Below, piece after piece: positions 40,316 to 45,936 of a stretch of 45,936 bases of DNA (its first letter is position 1; each line of letters starts with the position of its first letter). A program made the translations under genes and the position numbers. The notes under the pieces are model-generated. The model ran no database searches, was not told the DNA's origin, and was given only the letters and a program-made list of their open reading frames with translations. The stretch comes from Verrucomicrobium sp. BvORR106 (GTDB taxonomy: Bacteria > Verrucomicrobiota > Verrucomicrobiia > Verrucomicrobiales > Verrucomicrobiaceae): contig NZ_BATR01000047.1 in the NCBI RefSeq assembly GCF_000739655.1, positions 1-45,936 on the forward strand. The letters are read 5' to 3'.

Positions 40316-41417
40316 AGTTTGCCGCCGCCTCCAGCGCATAGGTCTCCGGCGAAAGCGCGGGGTGTCCTTCTTTGCGCAGGAGCCGCTCGATCAATGCCGC
40401 CACTTCCTCTGGATCCGCGGCATCAGCCAGCACCCGGAGGCTGGAGGGCTGTCCGATGTCGTCGAGGAAGTCGGTGCATTTCTCGTGATACTCCACGAGG
40501 GCAAAGGGCACGTTGTTGAGGTAGGCGGTGATCCCGGCATGCATGCGCACGCAGAGCACGGCGTGGCAGGCAGCCAGGCTGTGCCAGCAGCCGAGCAGGT
40601 GGTCATCGCTGGTGATGATCTCGGCAAACAGGCCCTCTGATGCCAGACGGTCCTGAAGCTCGCAGCAGAGGGGCATGTCACCCCAGCGCGGGTGCGTGTT
40701 CAGGCAGAAGATGCGCACCCTCGTCCCCCTCCTTTTCGCATGGCGGCAGATCCCTTCCATGAGGGCCGCATTGCGCACCCGTTCACGTTCTACATCACCA
40801 CCGGAGTGACTTTCATAGAACCGGAAGGACACCCCCAGCGTGGGTGGGGCGGCGGGAGCGGGCTCCTCCCAGAAACTCCCGGGCAGGAGCAGGGGCAGAG
40901 CCCCCACCAGATCCCGGGCCATGACCGGCTGGTAGGGCACTCGCATGCGCTCCAGCATCGTGAGGGACTGCTGGTCCCGCACCGCGACGTACGAGAACTG
41001 CCGGAGGAATCGCGCGGCCTCCGCCTCATCCGCGGCATCGGAGAAGGGCCCCACGGAGACACCTATGGCGGCGAACTTCGTCCACCCCCGCTCGGCGGCT
41101 ACGCGCTGGAGTTTCTTGAGCAGGCTGCCGTGGGAGAGGGTGGAGCCGCCGGCATACACCAGCAGATCCCGGGCGGCCAGCGCGCCTGTCAGAAAGGCCA
41201 GCCGGCTCAGCTTTCCTCCCAGTCCCGGGGCGGTGTAGAGTTCATTGGGAAACCATGACGGCACCCGAAAGTGGGCGTCAATTCCATGAACCGGCGGCCC
41301 CAGGATGTCCACATCATGCCCCGGCCACCAGCGAGCCGCCCCCAGCACGCTCGTGAGGTTGAAGAGGTCGTCCCCGTAGTTGGAGAAGCCGTAGTAGCCG
41401 TTCAGCGTGATTTTCAT
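40248..41417 (-). CDS. polysaccharide pyruvyl transferase-family protein
   Basis: The 389-residue protein has the fold-opening MKITLNGYYGFSNYGDDLFN and the phrases LLVYAGGSTLSHGSLL, AIGVSVGPFSDAADEAEAARF, VAVRDQQS and CHAVLCVRMHAGITAYL, which mark the WcaK/CsaB-type pyruvyl transferase family. Members transfer a pyruvyl ketal from phosphoenolpyruvate to a sugar of the polysaccharide, though some family members have other roles. The tail is Pro/Ala-rich and overlaps the polymerase-like gene. Its start overlaps the stop of the upstream GT2 gene (ATGA), so the four leftward sugar genes form an operon. Confidence 0.88.
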   Translation of the reverse strand: MKITLNGYYGFSNYGDDLFNLTSVLGAARWWPGHDVDILGPPVHGIDAHFRVPSWFPNELYTAPGLGGKLSRLAFLTGALAARDLLVYAGGSTLSHGSLLKKLQRVAAERGWTKFAAIGVSVGPFSDAADEAEAARFLRQFSYVAVRDQQSLTMLERMRVPYQPVMARDLVGALPLLLPGSFWEEPAPAAPPTLGVSFRFYESHSGGDVERERVRNAALMEGICRHAKRRGTRVRIFCLNTHPRWGDMPLCCELQDRLASEGLFAEIITSDDHLLGCWHSLAACHAVLCVRMHAGITAYLNNVPFALVEYHEKCTDFLDDIGQPSSLRVLADAADPEEVAALIERLLRKEGHPALSPETYALEAAANFTAAPWATPATPRPEAMPVAVR

Positions 41418-42352
41418 GGGGATGCAGCCTTTCCTTCCAATGCCCAGGCCTCCGCCCCCTGACGGCGGAAGTCCTGCCAGGCGTTCCAGAGCCCGGCAGT
41501 TCGGCCGAGGATGGATTCGAGGTAAAAACGGCTCCGGGGCAGGTCACGCCGCACGGCATGCAGCAGCATGCCCGCGGCAGCCCGGCACTGGAAGTGAACG
41601 AACCTCACGGCCGCACCCGGCTGGTGGTGATGCACCAGGTGCTTGAGGGAGAGCCTCCCAAAGCCGCGGCCATAACTGTAGGCACGGGCGAGAGCGGAGG
41701 CGTCGTACCCCTCCGTCTTTTGTGCATGGTGAAAGACCAGTGCCGGGTCGTAGTGGAGCTTCTTCCCCAGATAGAGCGCGCGTAGCACGAAGTCCGCACC
41801 TTCCTCTGCACCATAGGTGGTGCCTACGCCCAACCGCTCATCCAGCGGGCCCACTTGGGCAAAGATCTCCCGCTTCAGGAACATCGTGAACTCCACCGTG
41901 GTACTGTACACATTGCGCGGCGTCACGGCCTGCGCCCGCGTGGAGAACCGGGTGACCGAACTCTGGAGCGATTGCGGATCCACGGATCGAGCAAACAACA
42001 GATCCAGGCCGGGATCGGCGGCAAAGCGGTCCGCAGCCTGCTGCAAGAGGCCGGGAGTAAGCTCGCAGTCGTCATCGGGAAAGTTGAGCAGCCTGCCGCG
42101 GGCAAATTGCAGCCCGTGATTCCGGGCATGGGAAACTCCGACCGGCTGGATCTTCACCCGCTGCAACGGGAAGACCTTGGCATAGGTGTCGCAGAGGTCA
42201 TCCAGCCGGGCATCCTCGTTCTGATCAATGAGGATCACCTCCAGATCCTGCAGGGTGTTTTGACGAATGGACTGGAAGAGCCGTGCGACTTCCGCATCCC
42301 GGTGCAGGGTGGGGATGATCAGGCTGAAGCAGGGCGGAGGAGTTTCCTTCAT
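41414..42352 (-). CDS. family 2 glycosyltransferase
   Basis: The 312-residue GT2 protein opens CFSLIIPTLHRDAEVARLFQS, has LEVILIDQNEDARLDDL and a GRLLNFPDDDCELTPGLL region (DDD for DxD). A TYGAEEGADFVLRAL stretch supplies the acceptor-side acidic residues. The C-terminal 100 residues are helical. It overlaps both neighbours by four bases (ATGA). It probably adds one sugar of the repeat unit on the cytoplasmic side of the membrane. Confidence 0.93.
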   Translation of the reverse strand: MKETPPPCFSLIIPTLHRDAEVARLFQSIRQNTLQDLEVILIDQNEDARLDDLCDTYAKVFPLQRVKIQPVGVSHARNHGLQFARGRLLNFPDDDCELTPGLLQQAADRFAADPGLDLLFARSVDPQSLQSSVTRFSTRAQAVTPRNVYSTTVEFTMFLKREIFAQVGPLDERLGVGTTYGAEEGADFVLRALYLGKKLHYDPALVFHHAQKTEGYDASALARAYSYGRGFGRLSLKHLVHHHQPGAAVRFVHFQCRAAAGMLLHAVRRDLPRSRFYLESILGRTAGLWNAWQDFRRQGAEAWALEGKAASP

Positions 42353-44670
42353 GACCGGATCGCTGCGAAATGCGGCTCCTCAAGAACCGGCACAGGTTCA
42401 TGCAACTGCTCGTCCACATACTGCTGCATCGCCTGGATGAAGCGCGGCTCGGCAAAATGCTCGGCATGATGACGGATCACCGCGGGGTCCCAGTCCGTGG
42501 CCTCCAGGAGGGAGGCGACACGGTTGATGCCCGCCGGACTGGGATCGGTGAACAGGCACCCCGTCTGACCTTCCACCACGGTCTCGAGGGCCCCGCCATC
42601 GGCGTAGGCCAGCACTGGCTTCCCGGCGGCCTGCGCCTCCAGCGGGGTGATGCCGAAGTCCTCCGTGCCCGGCAGCACAAAGGCGCGGCATCTCTCCACC
42701 AGTCGTACCGCCCGGGCCTCATCCACCCTGCCGTGAAACTCGATGTTTACCGCGCCCCGGGCCAGCCGCTCCAGGCGGCCCCGGTCTGGACCGCTTCCTG
42801 CAACGACCAGATGCCGCCCGCTTTCCAGGAAGGCGGCAATGGCCCGGTCCACACCCTTGTAGGACACGAGCCGGGAGAGGATGAGGTAATAACCGTCATG
42901 ATCGGCCGTGGGGCGGAAGCGCTCCACCTCCACCGGCGGATGGATGACGACGGACTCCCGTCCGTAGAAGTCCTTGATGCGGCGGCGTACCGTTTCGGAG
43001 TTGGCAATGAAATGATGCACCCGCTGGGCGCAGGCGTGATCAGCGGGCCGGAGCCAGAGGATGAACAGGCGGGCCAGGATCTTGAGCAACCGGCTGCCCA
43101 GTTCATTCTTCAAGTAATGGTCCGTCTGCCAGAAGAACCGCGGTGGGGTGTGGCAGTAGCAGAACACGCGGGTGCGCGGGGTGAACCGCAGCCACTTGGA
43201 GAAGCCGCTGCTGCTCACGACCGCCGCGGCCCCGTCCAGCCGGCCAAACGAGCGGAAGGCCATCGGGTACAGAGGAAACAACGACTTGTGATGCCGGTTC
43301 AGCCCCGGCACGTTCTGCATCCAGGTGTTGTGGATGTGGGCATCCTCGAAGCCGGGCAGCAGGTGCTCATAATCCGTGGCGCTCACAAAGATGGGGGCCT
43401 GGGGCCAGGCGCGGTGCAGGGAGGCGAAGAGCCGCTCCGCCCCGCCCATCTGGATGAGGTAGTCATGCGCCAGGATGATGTTGTCTGCGGTGGGCTGGGG
43501 CTTGGGCCGGGCAGGCGGCTTGCTGGGTCGCGTGGGGGCTTCGACCACCCCCGCCTGCCGCTGGCGGGTTCGCACCTCGCGGGCCAGCGTTTGCAGGGCG
43601 GCTTCTGCACAGTTGGCCCAGGAGAAGAGCTGCACCCGCTCCCGGCCGCGGGCAATGAGCCGCTGTCTCAGACCGGGTTCAAGGTGCAACCTGCGGATGG
43701 CGGCGGCCAGGGTCTCCGGGATGGCGGGATCACAGTACAGGGCGGCATCCCCGCAGATCTCCGGCATGACACTGGTGCTGGACACAATGGCGGGACAGCC
43801 CAGCGCCATGGCCTCCACCGGCGGGAGGCCGAAGCCCTCATAGTAGGAGGGAAACAACAGCGCGATGGCGCGGGCGTACAGGGCATGAAGCTCCGCATCC
43901 GTCACGTGGCCCACCTGCACGATGCGGGAATCATCCGCTGGGAGTTCGCCAAAGATCCTGGCATCATGATGACCGGCGATCACGCAGGGCGGTGCCTCCT
44001 GACCCAGGAGCTGGAGGGCTTTCAGTACCGCCGCAAAGTTCTTGTTGGGGTTGTTGCTGGAGACGGCCAGCAGGTAGCCGCCATCGGCCGGGAGCGCGTG
44101 CCGGTCAAAGATGCCTTCATCCGGTGCTTCCCTCAGCACATGCTCCACCCCCAGCCACGTGGCCGTGATGGCGGCGGGGTCCAGCCCCACACGTTTCACC
44201 AGCTCCTCGCGGGAGTAGCTGGAGTTCGTCAGGATGGCGCTGGAGATGCGTCCCGCCACCGTGAAGAGGAGCTGGTACCAGAGGCGAAACTTCCAGGTGA
44301 AATTCCCCGGGATGGCGAAGGTCTGGGCATCGTGCATGAAGAGCAGCTGGCGGCGCTTCAGCATGGGACCGGTGTTGCAGAGAGAGAGCAGCCATCCTGC
44401 CCGGGTGGCGGCCAGCAGGCTGGTCTGCTCCCAGAGGTGACCGCCCCCGCGGCCCACCCGGTCCACTGGGAGCTTGGGCCAGGGCGAGGGCGTCTGGTCA
44501 TCTGCCGGGGTGATGAGCCGGAAGTGCAATCGCAGGCCTTGCGGGCCAGTCCAGGCCCCCTCGTCATCCAGGCGGTCGCACAACGCGGTGATCAGCTCAC
44601 GCGCCACCCGCTCCACTCCCGTCACGGGGCGGGGGAGGAAGCGGGCGTTGATCCAGACCGTTGTTTCCAT
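42349..44670 (-). CDS. tandem GT4-GT4 fusion glycosyltransferase
   Basis: The 773-residue protein consists of two GT-B glycosyltransferases in one chain. Domain one (about 1-365, from TVWINARFLPRPVTGVERVARE) has EGFGLPPVEAMALGCPA and MPEICGDAALY. A Pro/Arg/Lys-rich linker follows (about 370-410, APTRPSKPPARPKPQPT). Domain two (about 412-773, from ILAHDYLIQMGGAERLFA) has ILSRLVSYKGVDRAI and GTEDFGITPLEAQAAGKP; its start resembles WbaZ-type mannosyltransferases. Both domains keep the E-x7-E-type donor site. The ATG at 44670 is chosen because METTVWINARFLP opens the fold; upstream frame looks random. It probably adds two successive sugars. It starts 22 bp after the previous gene and overlaps the next by four bases. 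Confidence 0.9.
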   Translation of the reverse strand: METTVWINARFLPRPVTGVERVARELITALCDRLDDEGAWTGPQGLRLHFRLITPADDQTPSPWPKLPVDRVGRGGGHLWEQTSLLAATRAGWLLSLCNTGPMLKRRQLLFMHDAQTFAIPGNFTWKFRLWYQLLFTVAGRISSAILTNSSYSREELVKRVGLDPAAITATWLGVEHVLREAPDEGIFDRHALPADGGYLLAVSSNNPNKNFAAVLKALQLLGQEAPPCVIAGHHDARIFGELPADDSRIVQVGHVTDAELHALYARAIALLFPSYYEGFGLPPVEAMALGCPAIVSSTSVMPEICGDAALYCDPAIPETLAAAIRRLHLEPGLRQRLIARGRERVQLFSWANCAEAALQTLAREVRTRQRQAGVVEAPTRPSKPPARPKPQPTADNIILAHDYLIQMGGAERLFASLHRAWPQAPIFVSATDYEHLLPGFEDAHIHNTWMQNVPGLNRHHKSLFPLYPMAFRSFGRLDGAAAVVSSSGFSKWLRFTPRTRVFCYCHTPPRFFWQTDHYLKNELGSRLLKILARLFILWLRPADHACAQRVHHFIANSETVRRRIKDFYGRESVVIHPPVEVERFRPTADHDGYYLILSRLVSYKGVDRAIAAFLESGRHLVVAGSGPDRGRLERLARGAVNIEFHGRVDEARAVRLVERCRAFVLPGTEDFGITPLEAQAAGKPVLAYADGGALETVVEGQTGCLFTDPSPAGINRVASLLEATDWDPAVIRHHAEHFAEPRFIQAMQQYVDEQLHEPVPVLEEPHFAAIRS

Positions 44671-44692
44671 GGTCCTGCACGGGTGGGTGGCT

Positions 44693-45796
44693 TCAGCTTC
44701 CGTCGAGACGGGACTCAACGATCTGCTGCAGCCGGTTCTGAAAGTCCTGCATGGAGCGGTGTGCCAGCACGTGCCGCCGGGCTCTCGCCCCCATCTCGGG
44801 CAGGGCGGCGCGGTTGGCCAGGCACCACTGCACGGATTCACGCCAGCCCGTGGCATCGGCGGTTTCCACGAACCGGCCGCACTGCTCCGCCTCCAGGTCG
44901 AGGTCGATGAGCGGGTTGCGGGTCATCAACACAGGCCGACCCACTGCGGCGGCCTCCAGCAGCGCGGTGATCCCCCAGAGCGTGGCCCGGTTGGCGATCA
45001 GTTCCGCATCCGTCGCCCGGGGGAGATTGAGCGGCAGGGCCACCACATCACACTCCACCAGATGATCCACCAGATCCCGGTAGGGCACGGGCTCCCCCTG
45101 CGAACGGCGGATGGAGCTGAAGTTTGGGATCTCCTGGATCTCCGCCATGAATTCCGCCGAGTCGGTCAGCACGCGCACCTCCACCTCCATGTCACCTGCG
45201 AGTGCCTCGACAAAGGCACTGAAGCTCCGGCCGGTGATGCCATTGAGCAGGATCTTGAGCCGGCCGTTCTCCGGCGGTGGCGGGCCTCCGGCCTCCATCC
45301 GCAAGCGGTCGTAGAAGGGCACATCCACGCCCCAGGGCAGGGTGGTCAGTTGGGCTGCGGCACGAGGGTGCTCCACCAGGGAGAGTTGCTGGATCTTGGC
45401 GCTCAGGGCCAGCAGGGTGCTGCATCCAGACTCCAGCCACGCATCCTTGAGCGAGTGCCGGAGCGGGAAGTGGAGGAAGGCATAGATCGGCTTCCTCCTG
45501 CCCGTCAGGGAGAGCAGCCCGCAGAGGATGCAGACCAGATCCGTGTCCTTGGCGATGATGAAGTCGTAGCGGTCGAGATGGAGGAAGAGCCAGATCTGCT
45601 CGGTGATGTTGGGGCCCAGGCGCAGATGCTCCCCCACGCGGTCCAGCGCCGCCAGCCGGCGGGTGGGCACGCGCTGCGCTCCCTGGGCGAAGAGGTGGTC
45701 CGTCCCCCAGGCGTGGTTCGAGGGCAGAACCTCCCCTTCCATGATTTCGCGCCGGGTCACCCAGGCGATCCTGGAGGTGGCAATCTGGAGTTTCAT
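44693..45796 (-). CDS. family 4-like glycosyltransferase
   Basis: The 367-residue protein has GT-B fold features: an N-terminal strand KLQIATSRIAWVTRREI, then LPWGVDVPFYDRLR, LKILLNGITG in the nucleotide-binding half, and a donor-site stretch RATLWGITALLEAAAVGRPVLMT with the conserved Glu. It is more divergent than its neighbours and lacks the classic PxKG motif. It is first of the four leftward genes; 48 bp separate it from the partial regulator gene upstream. Acceptor and donor are unknown. Confidence 0.87.
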   Translation of the reverse strand: MKLQIATSRIAWVTRREIMEGEVLPSNHAWGTDHLFAQGAQRVPTRRLAALDRVGEHLRLGPNITEQIWLFLHLDRYDFIIAKDTDLVCILCGLLSLTGRRKPIYAFLHFPLRHSLKDAWLESGCSTLLALSAKIQQLSLVEHPRAAAQLTTLPWGVDVPFYDRLRMEAGGPPPPENGRLKILLNGITGRSFSAFVEALAGDMEVEVRVLTDSAEFMAEIQEIPNFSSIRRSQGEPVPYRDLVDHLVECDVVALPLNLPRATDAELIANRATLWGITALLEAAAVGRPVLMTRNPLIDLDLEAEQCGRFVETADATGWRESVQWCLANRAALPEMGARARRHVLAHRSMQDFQNRLQQIVESRLDGS

Positions 45797-45844
45797 TCCC
45801 GTCGCGGCTGGATGGTTTCGGGATGGAGTCGTGAGGAGGGCGCG

Positions 45845-45936
45845 TCAGCCGGTGGCGGCCGGCAGGGCGTTGGCCAGGTGGGTCTCGATGCACTCCACCA
45901 CCTTGGTCACGGAGGAGGGCTTGGGCAGGAAGGGGT
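45845..45936 (-). CDS. probable response-regulator receiver domain, C-terminal end (partial)
   Basis: Only the last 30 codons are present, running off the right edge. They read PFLPKPSSVTKVVECI ... followed by a short Ala-rich end and stop at 45845-45847. The FLPKP motif matches the end of CheY-like receiver domains (conserved Lys near the start of the last strand), so this is probably a stand-alone receiver or the receiver of a hybrid histidine kinase. Too little is present to say which. Confidence 0.6.
   Translation of the reverse strand, partial: PFLPKPSSVTKVVECIETHLANALPAATG

Noticed and set aside
42370-44910. 846-codon open frame on the plus strand
   Set aside because: Complementary to the GT4-GT4 gene; no recognisable protein, only Gly/His/Arg/Gln-rich sequence.

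Overview
Composition (about 60-65 % GC in the sampled core genes), long operons and abundant palindromic intergenic repeats suggest a free-living, Gram-negative-type bacterium. The mix of genes and repeat styles looks most like Verrucomicrobiota (Verrucomicrobiales-like). That assignment is an inference, since no rRNA or ribosomal protein marker lies in the window. Evidence for a diderm envelope includes an outer-membrane porin, a c-type cytochrome, an L,D-transpeptidase and a Wzc/Wzx/Wzy-type polysaccharide locus.

Layout. 1-2.6 kb: a NarL-type two-component pair (5'-truncated PAS/GAF histidine kinase plus LuxR-type regulator). 3.4-7.9 kb: a small catabolic cassette of YcaC-like cysteine hydrolase, antibiotic-biosynthesis-monooxygenase (ABM) domain membrane protein, YtcJ-like amidohydrolase and porin. 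7.9-8.5 kb: a nested palindromic, gene-free element. 8.6-9.7 kb: a DEAD-box RNA helicase, preceded by about 700 bp of repeat-rich non-coding DNA. 10.5-14.2 kb: a run of five minus-strand genes with an AT-rich core (about 40-43 % GC in sampled lines). The core encodes a PD-(D/E)XK-like nuclease-fold protein, a soluble Hanks-type Ser/Thr kinase and an unrecognised 390-residue alpha/beta protein. It is joined by a 7-bp overlap to a DEDDh 3'-5' exonuclease and followed by a small orphan protein. This is the best candidate for an undescribed, possibly defence-related, system. 14.4-15.9 kb: an M32 carboxypeptidase.

16.1-19.8 kb holds two family-2 glycosyltransferases around a phytanoyl-CoA-dioxygenase-like protein. 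19.9-22.6 kb holds an L,D-transpeptidase, a Dabb-domain protein and a hexose-6-phosphate-mutarotase-like protein.

22.6-34.8 kb is a minus-strand cluster of four genes: a large two-motif cytochrome c with membrane segments; a 1714-residue fusion of a GMC oxidoreductase with a patatin-like phospholipase whose catalytic dyad is split by membrane helices; a DUF4331-like/membrane/catalase-fold fusion; and an MBL-fold hydrolase. The combination suggests membrane-lipid (or sterol/alcohol) release and oxidation coupled to electron transfer and peroxide handling. That pathway is inferred, not shown.

35.5-45.8 kb is an exopolysaccharide locus. Wzc-like tyrosine kinase, flippase and polymerase-like genes run rightward. 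A polysaccharide pyruvyl transferase-like gene, a GT2, a tandem GT4-GT4 fusion and a GT4 run leftward. The two arms meet tail to tail in a 68-bp coding overlap. The window ends in the 3' end of a probable response-regulator receiver gene. No rRNA, tRNA, CRISPR array or transposase gene was recognised.
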